A stretch of DNA of 64,000 nucleotides, from NCBI RefSeq assembly GCF_900143245.1, contig NZ_FRDK01000002.1, forward strand, positions 248,001 through 312,000, in the 5' to 3' direction. Positions within the stretch are counted from its first letter, which is position 1. Each line of letters starts with the position of its first letter. The DNA is from Flavobacterium fryxellicola (GTDB lineage Bacteria > Bacteroidota > Bacteroidia > Flavobacteriales > Flavobacteriaceae). Below are positions 1-7,122 of this stretch, one piece after another. A program made the translations under genes and the position numbers. The notes beneath the pieces were generated by a model, which saw only the letters and a list, made by a program, of their open reading frames with translations, was not told the origin of the DNA and did no database searches.

Positions 1-691
1 TTTTAACAATTGCTTGAATTGATCTATATAAAGAAACTAATTTTTTATCCCCTTCATCTAAATCTTTTGCAAAACCGCCTTTTTCATTAGCATCAAGAAT
101 TCCTGTATCAAAAAAATAATCTTTTAAACTTGTAAGAATCTCATCAGTAGAATTTAAATCTTCAACGAGTGCTTCAATTTTTGGACAATGTTCTTCTAAA
201 ATTCCTTCAGCAGATTGGTCTAAACGATTACTCAAAAAACCTCTTCTTTGGGCAATATGATAGAATGCACGACCTACTTCAAACAAAGTAACTTTTTGCT
301 TACTTGCTTTATCTCTAAAAAAGTAAGGATTAATGTTTTCGTCATCACTAGTCCTTAACCATTCCAGAAATTCAGGATTAAGTGGATATTCTTTAAAACC
401 AGATTTTTTCCACTCCTCCACTTCTTCAATGGAGAGCGGACACATCCCGTTTAAGGATAAAACTTTTAAAGTTTCATATTTTCTTAATTTTCTACGGTAT
501 TTTATTTTTCGAGCGCTTCTGTAACCTGTTCGTTCAGCAGCGCGAGAACTTTCGATTCCTTTCTCTGATTTTACTCCTTCCGAAAATATTCTAACTCCTT
601 TATCAACTAATGAGAAATCATTTCCATCTTTTTCCACTATCGCCCACCCAATACTATTTGTCCCTAAATCCAATCCTAATATTTTTGCCAT
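1..691 (-). CDS. cas9: Cas9 (type II-C CRISPR nuclease), N-terminal part, cut by window edge
   Basis: RNA-guided DNA nuclease of a type II CRISPR system. The minus strand from the ATG at 689-691 reads 230 codons without a stop and continues past position 1. The start MAKILGLDLGTNSIGWAIVE is the RuvC-I motif, with catalytic Asp8. Residues about 50-76 form the arginine-rich bridge helix (RTGYRSARKIKYRRKLRKYE). The conserved QRRGFLSNR segment near residues 148-156 opens the recognition lobe. The HNH domain and the PAM-interacting part lie outside the window, as presumably do cas1, cas2 and the array. A tracrRNA is encoded divergently just upstream, which is a common type II-C arrangement. Placement in II-C is inferred from this layout and the Bacteroidota context. 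The family assignment itself is secure. Confidence 0.96.
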   Translation of the reverse strand, partial: MAKILGLDLGTNSIGWAIVEKDGNDFSLVDKGVRIFSEGVKSEKGIESSRAAERTGYRSARKIKYRRKLRKYETLKVLSLNGMCPLSIEEVEEWKKSGFKEYPLNPEFLEWLRTSDDENINPYFFRDKASKQKVTLFEVGRAFYHIAQRRGFLSNRLDQSAEGILEEHCPKIEALVEDLNSTDEILTSLKDYFFDTGILDANEKGGFAKDLDEGDKKLVSLYRSIQAIVK

Positions 692-760
692 GTCAACTCT
701 ATTTTGTAAGAATTTTTAAAACTACAAAGAAAATATTTAATCGTTTTACGGTTTTCCTCA

Positions 761-791
761 TTGCAACTTAACTATTTTTTGTTTACGTTTG
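761..791 (+). promoter_or_regulatory. Promoter of the tracrRNA
   Basis: TTG at 761-763 and TAcgTTTG at 784-791 are separated by 20 bp. This matches the Flavobacteriia consensus (TTG, 17-23 bp, TAnnTTTG). It predicts a transcription start near 796, right where the anti-repeat begins. Confidence 0.75.
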
Positions 792-795
792 TATC

Positions 796-888
796 TGATT
801 AAAATTTCTAATCTTTAATCTTATCACAATAAGGCTATATGCCGTAGATGAAAATCTTTAGTCCTGCTTCGGTGGGACTTTTCATTTT
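796..888 (+). ncRNA. tracrRNA: tracrRNA of the type II CRISPR system
   Basis: Trans-activating RNA that pairs with the CRISPR repeat and loads Cas9. From 5' to 3' the sequence shows an AT-rich anti-repeat at about 798-826, then CAATAAGGC, the nexus hairpin GGC-TATAT-GCC (833-843), and an 8-bp terminator stem AGTCCTGC/GGTGGGACT-type closed by a UUCG tetraloop (860-879) followed by a T-rich tract. The CAATAAGGC...GCC block is the same core seen in the Neisseria type II-C tracrRNA. The anti-repeat predicts a CRISPR repeat that begins roughly GTTGTGATAAGATTAAAG. The array is not in the window, so the pairing cannot be confirmed here. The gene is divergent from cas9, about 105 bp from its start codon. 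Confidence 0.85.
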
Positions 889-979
889 ATCAAAATTTCA
901 CTTATTCAATAGTATTGCAATAATTTGCTACAGCAGAGTAGATTAAACTCTTTATTCCTGCATCGATGGATTTTTTTTG
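888..979 (+). repeat. Degenerate second copy of the tracrRNA gene
   Basis: The sequence after the tracrRNA terminator aligns along its length with the tracrRNA at a fixed offset of 91 bp. CAATAA recurs at 918-923 (827-832 in copy 1). The nexus is replaced by TGC-TACA-GCA (926-935). GTAGAT recurs at 938-943, and TTCCTGC leads into a weak TCC/GGA stem (956-970) and T8 (971-978). The anti-repeat part is clearly diverged. The position matching the copy-1 promoter falls on the copy-1 terminator and has no TAnnTTTG box. It is either a decayed tandem duplicate or a 3' extension reached by read-through. Confidence 0.65.
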
Positions 980-1008
980 GAAATAATTTACACTTCTAAC
1001 CTCTAAAC

Positions 1009-1090
1009 CCTAGCCCTGATGGCAGCGGCATCCTTTTTAGTTTGCTTTTTAGCAAACAAAAAGATACAGCGAACAGCAGGAAATGGCTCC
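1009..1090. repeat. Intergenic palindromic element, copy A
   Basis: Conserved flanks (GATGGCAGCGGCATCCT on the left, GATACAGCGAACAGCAGGA on the right) surround a variable hairpin. The hairpin pairs GTTTGCT (1040-1046) with AGCAAAC (1051-1057), extended by a T5/A5 stem. A related element with a different hairpin lies at 42405-42506. Elements of this look are common between Flavobacterium genes; their function is unknown to me. Confidence 0.6.
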
Positions 1091-1206
1091 AAATGAAAAC
1101 ATTTTTGAACATAAAATGACTATTAATAATGGTTTTATTTTGTACTTTCATACTGCTTTAGTATCTTTCGCAATAGATATAAATACAAACCTTACACATT
1201 GAAAAA

Positions 1207-3225
1207 ATGTTAGAAGAAAAGAATGATAACCTGTCTCGTCAGGAAAACGAAGCAGATGGAAATTTAGAAAACAATGCGACGGCATCCGATCAGTCCCAAA
1301 AGGAACACCTTGAAGCAACGCCTGCAGCAGAACCAAGTGATATGCCAGCTGAAGATAACGCAGTTGTCCCTGATGAAGCCTCCTCCACTGATACTGCTAT
1401 GGAAACTAAAAACCAGAAGGCTCTAGATGCCATTACGGATACTAACGCAGAAGAAAGTGAAGACGAGACGCTTAAAGATCGTCATGAAATTTCTATGCAA
1501 GATTATGATACTTTATCCTTAGAACAACTTGTTGAGGAACTGAAAAACCTAGTTTCCAATGAAAAAGTAATGTCTTTTAAAGATCACATAGAAGACGTGA
1601 AAAAAGCATTCTTAGCAAAATACAACCACCTTATAGAAGAGAAGAAAGAGGAATTTCTTGCTGAAAACCAAGATCCTAATGAAGATTTTCACTATCACTC
1701 GCCATTAAAAACCCAATTTGATAAGTTCTATTCTCAATTCAGAGATACTAAAAATACTCATTTCAAGAGTTTACAAACCAATCTAAAAACAAATTTAGAG
1801 CATCGTTTGGCTATTGTTGAAGAAATAAAAGAGCTGATTAATCCACAAGAGAACATCAAAGATACCTTGAAACATTTTAATGATTTAAGAGAACGATGGA
1901 AGAATGCTGGTCCGATTCCTAAAGACAAATACAACCACGTATGGAACAATTTCCATTTTCATGTGGAAAATTTCTACGATTATTTACACTTAGACAGAGA
2001 GGCTCGAGACCTTGATTTTAAACACAATTTAGAGCAAAAACAAAAAATTGTAGCCCGAGTGGAAGAGCTAGTAAATGAAGCCGATATTAATAAGGCTTTT
2101 AGAGAATTACAAGACTTACACAGGATTTGGAAAGAAGACATTGGCCCGGTTTCGAGAGAACACCGTGATGAAATATGGAACAAGTTCAGTGATTTAACTA
2201 AACAAATGCATGACAAACGCGAAGTGTTATTTGAAAATCAAAGAGGTACAGAACTTGAAAATCTAGAAAAGAAAAAAGAGATTATTGCTAAAATTGAAGT
2301 TTTGGCGACTGAAAAAGTCAATGCACATTCGCAATGGTTGGCACAGATAGAAAAAGTAGAGGCTTTACGCGCTGCTTTCTTCTCTGCTGGAAAAGTCCCT
2401 TCGGATGTAAACGAAGAAACTTGGGCTAGTTTTAAAACTGCCGTTAGAAATTTCAATTCGTTTAAAAATTCGTTTTACAAAGACATTAAGAAAGATCAAA
2501 ATGATAATTTAAGTCTAAAAACTGCTTTAGTACTCAAGGCTAAAGAATTGCAAGAAAGCCTAGATTTTGCTGCTACAACACCAATCATGAAGCAAATTCA
2601 AGAGGAGTGGAAACAGATTGGCCATGTACCAAGAAAATATTCAGACAAAATCTGGAAAGAATTCAAAGACGCTTGTAATCATTATTTTGAAAAGTTAAAA
2701 GAACAAAAAAATGAGGAAAACAGCGAAGAAGTAGAAGCTTTTGACAACAAAAAAGCCTACTTAGAAGCGTTGAGAGAATTCCAATTGACTGGCGATCATA
2801 AAACTGATTTAGACGCTATTAAATTGCATATCGAAACTTGGAAAAACTTTGGAAAAGTCCCTTTCCCAAGAAGACATATTGAGGGGAAATTCAATAAAAT
2901 TCTAGATGCCCTTTTTGAAAAATTGAGTTTAAGTAAAAAAGATACAGATATGATGCGATTTGCCAATAGAATGGATCATTTATCTGAAAGTCATGATACG
3001 CGCAAACTGGATAATGAAAAGATTTTCTTGATGCGTAAAATTGATGAAGTTCAGAATGAAATTTTCCAATTGGAAAACAACATTCAGTTTTTCACCAATA
3101 CTCGCAATGCTAAAAAAGAGAATTCTATTGTGTTAGAAGTCCGTAAAAACATAGCTATCCACAAAGAAAGTCTTGATGTGTGGAAAGAGAAACTAAAACA
3201 ATTGCGAAACTTGAAAATCGATTAG
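1207..3225 (+). CDS. DUF349 repeat protein
   Basis: A 672-residue, highly charged, probably cytoplasmic protein. The first ~95 residues are acidic and low in complexity. After that come about five helical DUF349 repeats, each centred on a W-x4-G-x-(I/V)-P type motif: near residues 228 (ERWKNAGPIP), 310 (IWKEDIGPVS), 392 (FFSAGKVP), 468 (EEWKQIGHVP) and 546 (ETWKNFGKVP). The C-terminus is coiled-coil rich. DUF349 proteins are widespread in Bacteroidota and their biochemical role is not established. No membrane segment or signal peptide is visible. It is monocistronic, closed by the terminator just downstream, and faces away from cas9. The start at 1207 is the only in-frame ATG near the beginning of homology. 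Confidence 0.9.
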   Translation: MLEEKNDNLSRQENEADGNLENNATASDQSQKEHLEATPAAEPSDMPAEDNAVVPDEASSTDTAMETKNQKALDAITDTNAEESEDETLKDRHEISMQDYDTLSLEQLVEELKNLVSNEKVMSFKDHIEDVKKAFLAKYNHLIEEKKEEFLAENQDPNEDFHYHSPLKTQFDKFYSQFRDTKNTHFKSLQTNLKTNLEHRLAIVEEIKELINPQENIKDTLKHFNDLRERWKNAGPIPKDKYNHVWNNFHFHVENFYDYLHLDREARDLDFKHNLEQKQKIVARVEELVNEADINKAFRELQDLHRIWKEDIGPVSREHRDEIWNKFSDLTKQMHDKREVLFENQRGTELENLEKKKEIIAKIEVLATEKVNAHSQWLAQIEKVEALRAAFFSAGKVPSDVNEETWASFKTAVRNFNSFKNSFYKDIKKDQNDNLSLKTALVLKAKELQESLDFAATTPIMKQIQEEWKQIGHVPRKYSDKIWKEFKDACNHYFEKLKEQKNEENSEEVEAFDNKKAYLEALREFQLTGDHKTDLDAIKLHIETWKNFGKVPFPRRHIEGKFNKILDALFEKLSLSKKDTDMMRFANRMDHLSESHDTRKLDNEKIFLMRKIDEVQNEIFQLENNIQFFTNTRNAKKENSIVLEVRKNIAIHKESLDVWKEKLKQLRNLKID

Positions 3226-3246
3226 TGATTAATAAATACGATTAAA

Positions 3247-3283
3247 CAAAAACCTCGAACAAGAACAGTTCGAGGTTTTTTTT
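3247..3283 (+). terminator. Rho-independent terminator of the DUF349 gene
   Basis: Perfect 8-bp stem CCTCGAAC (3253-3260) / GTTCGAGG (3268-3275), 7-nt loop, then T8. Confidence 0.9.
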
Positions 3284-3829
3284 GGATTAGAGTTTTGTAG
3301 GATCCTTTTTAGCTCACCTTAAATAGAAATAATATTATGTAGTCAGTGATGACTTTTAAATTTGCAGTGATGACTTGCATACAGAAAATCCTGTTTTTTA
3401 TATGACTTTCAATAGTTTTGTTATTTGGGATTGAAGCAAATGAATCTTCTGTTCATCCCATCAAATTAGAAAAGTCACATTCTTCCGTTTTGCTGCATTA
3501 CATTCCTACCTTTGTTTTTCTGCAGCCTCAAATCAGTACTGCATTCCTTTTACATCATAAAACTACCCATTGCTCGATTGCAAAATATCTGGGAAATTTT
3601 TGATAGCACGTCCAGATATTAAAAGTAATACCGTTTTCACTTGTTTTGCAAACCAAGACATCAACCGATATCAGATGATTTCGCTTCTACGCTATCCTTT
3701 CCATTCTTTTTGGTGATTTAAAGTGTGTTACTTAAAATAAAGGATGATTTTATTGTCCTTTTTTGAATTGACTCCTTTGCCTTTTCAATTGAACTTATCA
3801 TGCTGTTTAAATGACCAAAAATAAAAAAA
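3284..3829. other. Intergenic stretch without a supported gene
   Basis: I see no credible coding sequence here. A 61-codon open frame at 3418-3603 has no start context and no recognisable features. The one structured item is a 12-bp direct repeat, CAGTGATGACTT, at 3344-3355 and 3365-3376 (period 21 bp). Confidence 0.6.
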
Positions 3830-4254
3830 ATGGATACATCCGTAACAATAGTAGGGTATTTACTAACTGTAATAATTGTGATTCCTCTTTTCTATTCGTG
3901 GAGGTCTGGTTGCGTCAATGTAGCAAAAATTAAATCCATAAAAAATAAATACATCCGAAACTATCATTTCAAATTTGCGTTAACGGAAGCGCTAAACAAA
4001 AAGGTTAGGGGTAAAAATTAAAAAAAAGGTTTCCTATTACTGGATTTTAACTCGACACCCAAAATAGCGAACTTCATAAAATTAAATACATTCAAACCAG
4101 TACAATAGCATTGATCACTGAAAACGGTACCAACGCCATCCATTGAAAAGCATTAGAATTTCACAATAAAGAAAATAACATAACAGATTTCGCTTTATTT
4201 TATGCAATTGAAAACGATCAAATGGGACTACTCCGTTTATTTGAAAACCATTAA
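3830..4254 (+). pseudogene. Decayed small membrane-protein gene
   Basis: The ATG at 3830 opens a 63-codon frame with one hydrophobic segment (TIVGYLLTVIIVIPLFYSW), ending at TAA 4019-4021. The same frame reads on sensibly past that stop (KKGFLLLDFNSTPKIANFIK) to a second stop near 4112. A shifted frame then gives ALITENGTNAIH, a further in-frame TGA, and KALEFHNKENNITDFALFYA down to TAA 4252-4254. This patchwork of at least two internal stops and one frameshift is what a decayed gene of about 140 codons would leave. The resemblance to a Flavobacterium single-TM hypothetical family is from memory. A short real peptide at 3830-4021 cannot be excluded. Confidence 0.55.
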
Positions 4255-4362
4255 TTAACAAAAAAATGGAAAAAAATTATTGAAGGTTGTCTTCAAAACC
4301 ATAAGTAAATAGTATTCAAAAAAGGGCTTCCGTTGAGTCTCTTGTTTTGCGCCGTTTTTAAT

Positions 4363-4406
4363 ATGATAATTATCATTTTACATCTTTAGACTTAATAGTA
4401 CTTTTG
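4363..4406 (+). promoter_or_regulatory. hemN promoter with Fnr-like palindrome
   Basis: The perfect palindrome ATGATAATTATCAT lies at 4363-4376, and a -7 box TActTTTG at 4399-4406. The palindrome centre is 36.5 nt upstream of the last G of the -7 box, which places it near -41.5, the classical class II activator position. The same geometry occurs at the cco and ccoI promoters. Binding by the Crp/Fnr protein encoded at 14798 is inferred. Confidence 0.7.
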
Positions 4407-4427
4407 GTCATACTAAACCCTTTTACT

Positions 4428-5792
4428 ATGAAACATTCTTTAATTCAAAAATACAATGTTCCCGGACCTCGATACACTAGTTATCCTACCGTACCCTATT
4501 GGGATGAAGTTGATTTTTCATACGAGGCTTGGACAGCAACTCTAAAAAAATCATTTATAGAAAGTAATGGATCAGAAGGTATTAGTCTTTATATTCATTT
4601 GCCGTTTTGCGAAAGTTTATGCACTTTTTGTGGCTGTAACAAGCGCATCACAAAAAACCACAGCGTAGAACATCCTTACATCGAAGCAGTATTGAAAGAA
4701 TGGGCCATTTACTGTAAAATCCTTGGAGAAAAACCAAGTATAAAAGAAATCCATTTAGGCGGCGGTACTCCTACTTTTTTCTCCACTAAAAACTTAGAAG
4801 ACTTAATAAACGGTATTTTCACTTATGCCACGAAAGCGCCTAATTATGAATTTAGTTTTGAAGGACATCCTAACAATACCTCCCACGAACATTTGCAAAA
4901 GCTATATGATTTAGGTTTTAGAAGAGTGAGCTTTGGCGTGCAGGATTACTCCGTAAAGGTTCAAAAAGCAATTCATAGAGAACAGCCCTTCCATAATGTT
5001 GCAAAAGTGACGTTTTGGGCTAGAGAAATTGGGTATACTTCTATTGGCCACGATATTATTTTTGGTTTGCCATTTCAGGAAGTCGAAGATATTGTTGATA
5101 CCATTGAGAAAACAAAATCACTACAGCCGGATCGATTGGCGTTTTATAGTTATGCTCATGTTCCTTGGATTAAAGGAAATGGACAACGCGGATTTAAAGA
5201 TGAGGACATTCCAAAAGACGACAAAAAAAGAATGTTATATGAAACTGGTAAAAAATTACTTTTCGAAAACGGCTATCATGAAATTGGAATGGATCATTTT
5301 GCCTTAGAAACGGACAGTTTGTATGAAGCATTTCAAAATGGCACACTCCATCGCAATTTTATGGGATACAGTTCCTCTAAAACGCAGTTGATGATTGGCT
5401 TAGGTGTTTCAGCTATTAGTGATAGTTGGTACAGTTTTGCTCAAAATGTAAAAAATCTAGAAGATTATTATCAAATATTAGAATGGGATAAATTACCTGT
5501 TTTTAGAGGACACGTATTGACCAAAGAAGACCTCATCATAAGAAAACATATTTTGAATTTGATGTGCCAATTTAAAACCTCTTGGAATGATACGGAAGGC
5601 TATTTTAATGAAATCCCCAAAATAGTACATCAGTTAAAAGAAATGGAAAACGACGGCTTATTAATTACAACTAAAAACAGCATCGAGGTCACAGAAAACG
5701 GCAAACCTTATGTCCGTAATATTTGTATGGCATTTGATTTGCGATTGAAAAGAAAAGCGCCAGAAACCCAATTGTTTTCGATGACAATATAA
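4428..5792 (+). CDS. hemN: Oxygen-independent coproporphyrinogen III dehydrogenase (HemN)
   Basis: Radical-SAM enzyme that decarboxylates coproporphyrinogen III to protoporphyrinogen IX without oxygen, supplying haem when oxygen is low. It has 454 residues, normal for the family. The 4Fe-4S/SAM motif is C61-x3-C65-x2-C68, immediately followed by G-C. The N-terminus carries the typical YNVPGPRYTSYPT, the GGGTPTF motif follows near residue 110, and FEGHPNNTS is present. The ATG at 4428 was preferred to an in-frame TTG at 4404, because that TTG is part of the -7 box. The promoter carries the Fnr-like palindrome shared with the neighbouring cbb3 oxidase genes, which fits induction under microaerobic conditions. 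Confidence 0.95.
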   Translation: MKHSLIQKYNVPGPRYTSYPTVPYWDEVDFSYEAWTATLKKSFIESNGSEGISLYIHLPFCESLCTFCGCNKRITKNHSVEHPYIEAVLKEWAIYCKILGEKPSIKEIHLGGGTPTFFSTKNLEDLINGIFTYATKAPNYEFSFEGHPNNTSHEHLQKLYDLGFRRVSFGVQDYSVKVQKAIHREQPFHNVAKVTFWAREIGYTSIGHDIIFGLPFQEVEDIVDTIEKTKSLQPDRLAFYSYAHVPWIKGNGQRGFKDEDIPKDDKKRMLYETGKKLLFENGYHEIGMDHFALETDSLYEAFQNGTLHRNFMGYSSSKTQLMIGLGVSAISDSWYSFAQNVKNLEDYYQILEWDKLPVFRGHVLTKEDLIIRKHILNLMCQFKTSWNDTEGYFNEIPKIVHQLKEMENDGLLITTKNSIEVTENGKPYVRNICMAFDLRLKRKAPETQLFSMTI

Positions 5793-5802
5793 TTTTTTAA
5801 AC

Positions 5803-5850
5803 TTTTTCATATAAAAAGCACGCCATTCAGCGTGCTTTTTATATGAAAAA
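5803..5850. terminator. Bidirectional terminator between hemN and the cco operon
   Basis: Perfect 21-bp inverted repeat (5803-5823 and 5830-5850) with loop CATTCA. The core is AAAAAGCACGC/GCGTGCTTTTT, giving T-tracts on both strands. It ends hemN (+) and the oxidase operon (-). Confidence 0.93.
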
Positions 5851-5861
5851 TCACAAATAAG

Positions 5862-6563
5862 TTAGTGACAATTTGGATCAGCTTGAATAAACAAGCTCAT
5901 ATTCGATGGGGAAATATAAGGAATGCCCAATCCCAATCCTCTTAAAATAAATAAACAACCAATAGCTATTGCCACATAAGGAATCGTTTTTTGGATTCTA
6001 TTGCGAATAGGCACGGTAATAAAGGAGTTGATATATACCACACTGCTCATCAAAGGAACCGTTCCTAATCCAAATAAAATCATGTATAAAACGCCCAAAC
6101 TTTCGCTTTGCATAGCAATAGCACCAAATAAAGCGACATAAACCATTCCGCAAGGCAAAAAACCATTTAGCAAACCAATAGTAAAGAGGGATTTAAAACT
6201 CTTGTTTCTAAACTGACTTCCTAAAGCAGTTTTGATTTTAGAAATTAATTTAAAAACCGGTTTTGAAAAGTTGTACTTCGCAAAAATTTTGTCTGGAATT
6301 AAAACAACACTAATCATGGCTACACCAATAAATATCGATAAATTCTGCTGCAGACCAGCCAATAGAAATCCTTTTCCCAACAATCCAAAAACAAAGCCAA
6401 TGGTACCATAAGCCGTTAATCTTCCTAAATGATACGTGATGATTTGGATTGCTTTTTTAGTCTGATTAGTGCGATCTACGGGTAACATCATCGCAATAGG
6501 ACCACACATTCCAATGCAATGAAAACTACTTATTAAACCGAAAATGAAGGCAGAGTAAAGCAT
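5862..6563 (-). CDS. TauE/UreH-like membrane protein of the cbb3 oxidase cluster
   Basis: A 233-residue polytopic inner-membrane protein with about six hydrophobic segments. The N-terminal motif FHCIGMCGP is the signature of the UreH-like/DsbD-like transmembrane family (sulfite exporter TauE/SafE family in current annotation). Members at the end of cco operons are thought to help copper or haem delivery to the oxidase, but the substrate is not fixed. It is the last gene of the ccoS-ccoNO-ccoQ-ccoP-ccoG-ccoH series, 72 bp after ccoH, and ends at the strong bidirectional hairpin. Family is confident, role inferred from position. Confidence 0.85.
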   Translation of the reverse strand: MLYSAFIFGLISSFHCIGMCGPIAMMLPVDRTNQTKKAIQIITYHLGRLTAYGTIGFVFGLLGKGFLLAGLQQNLSIFIGVAMISVVLIPDKIFAKYNFSKPVFKLISKIKTALGSQFRNKSFKSLFTIGLLNGFLPCGMVYVALFGAIAMQSESLGVLYMILFGLGTVPLMSSVVYINSFITVPIRNRIQKTIPYVAIAIGCLFILRGLGLGIPYISPSNMSLFIQADPNCH

Positions 6564-6635
6564 TTTTATAGCTTGATGTCCAGAAGTCGAAAGTCTTAAA
6601 GTTTACGGTAACCTTAAAAGATTTAAGCTTCTTGA

Positions 6636-7088
6636 CTAATTGATATATATTGTTTCTTTAGACAAATAAGATTTACCCTCATATTGCCATTCCATATTAA
6701 TGTCCCAGCGACCGCCTGCCAAACTTTTTTTAGGTATGAGCAAAGTAGTAGCATCAGATAATGAAATTGGAATCTCAAAATCTAATTTTTTATTAGACGG
6801 TCTATAAAGGGACACTTTTCCTTTAATATTTATTGGAACAAATACAGTTGGAAAAACAATTGTAATTCCAGATGCTCCAGCCGTTACGATTGGCTTTGCT
6901 TTTAAATCCTCTGCATTTTGAACCCGTTCCATTTCCTCGCCAAAACGAGCATCATGTTTATAATATTCCTCCACGACCAAATCATTATCGTATTTCGAAT
7001 CCGACTGAACCATAAAAACAAAATACAAAATGAAGGTCATAAACAACCCAAAAGCAATGACAATTGCTGTTCCCCAATTAATTTTCAT
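6636..7088 (-). CDS. ccoH: FixH/CcoH family cbb3 oxidase assembly protein
   Basis: A 150-residue protein with a single N-terminal membrane anchor (GTAIVIAFGLFMTFILYFVF) and a periplasmic domain. FixH/CcoH is needed for assembly and stability of the cbb3 oxidase. The start MKINWGTAI at 7088 places the membrane segment close to the N-terminus, as in the family. An upstream TTG at 7130 would overlap ccoG and add an unlikely extension. It follows ccoG by 34 bp. Confidence 0.88.
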   Translation of the reverse strand: MKINWGTAIVIAFGLFMTFILYFVFMVQSDSKYDNDLVVEEYYKHDARFGEEMERVQNAEDLKAKPIVTAGASGITIVFPTVFVPINIKGKVSLYRPSNKKLDFEIPISLSDATTLLIPKKSLAGGRWDINMEWQYEGKSYLSKETIYIN

Positions 7089-7122
7089 ACTATTCAATTT
7101 ATAAATTTCAACTCGTTTGACA

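Noticed and set aside
333-524. 63-codon frame on the plus strand
   Set aside because: It lies antisense inside cas9, whose protein sequence is unmistakable.
3418-3603. 61-codon frame between the DUF349 gene and the decayed gene
   Set aside because: No ATG, no promoter, composition unlike the neighbouring proteins and no domain recognised.
4404-4427. Upstream TTG start for hemN
   Set aside because: The TTG is part of the -7 box TActTTTG and cannot be in the transcript; the ATG at 4428 begins the conserved N-terminus.
4022-4427. Fur box reading of the hemN palindrome
   Set aside because: GATAATTATC resembles half of a Fur box, but the full 14-bp symmetry and the two sister sites with GACA/TGTC arms fit an Fnr-like consensus better.
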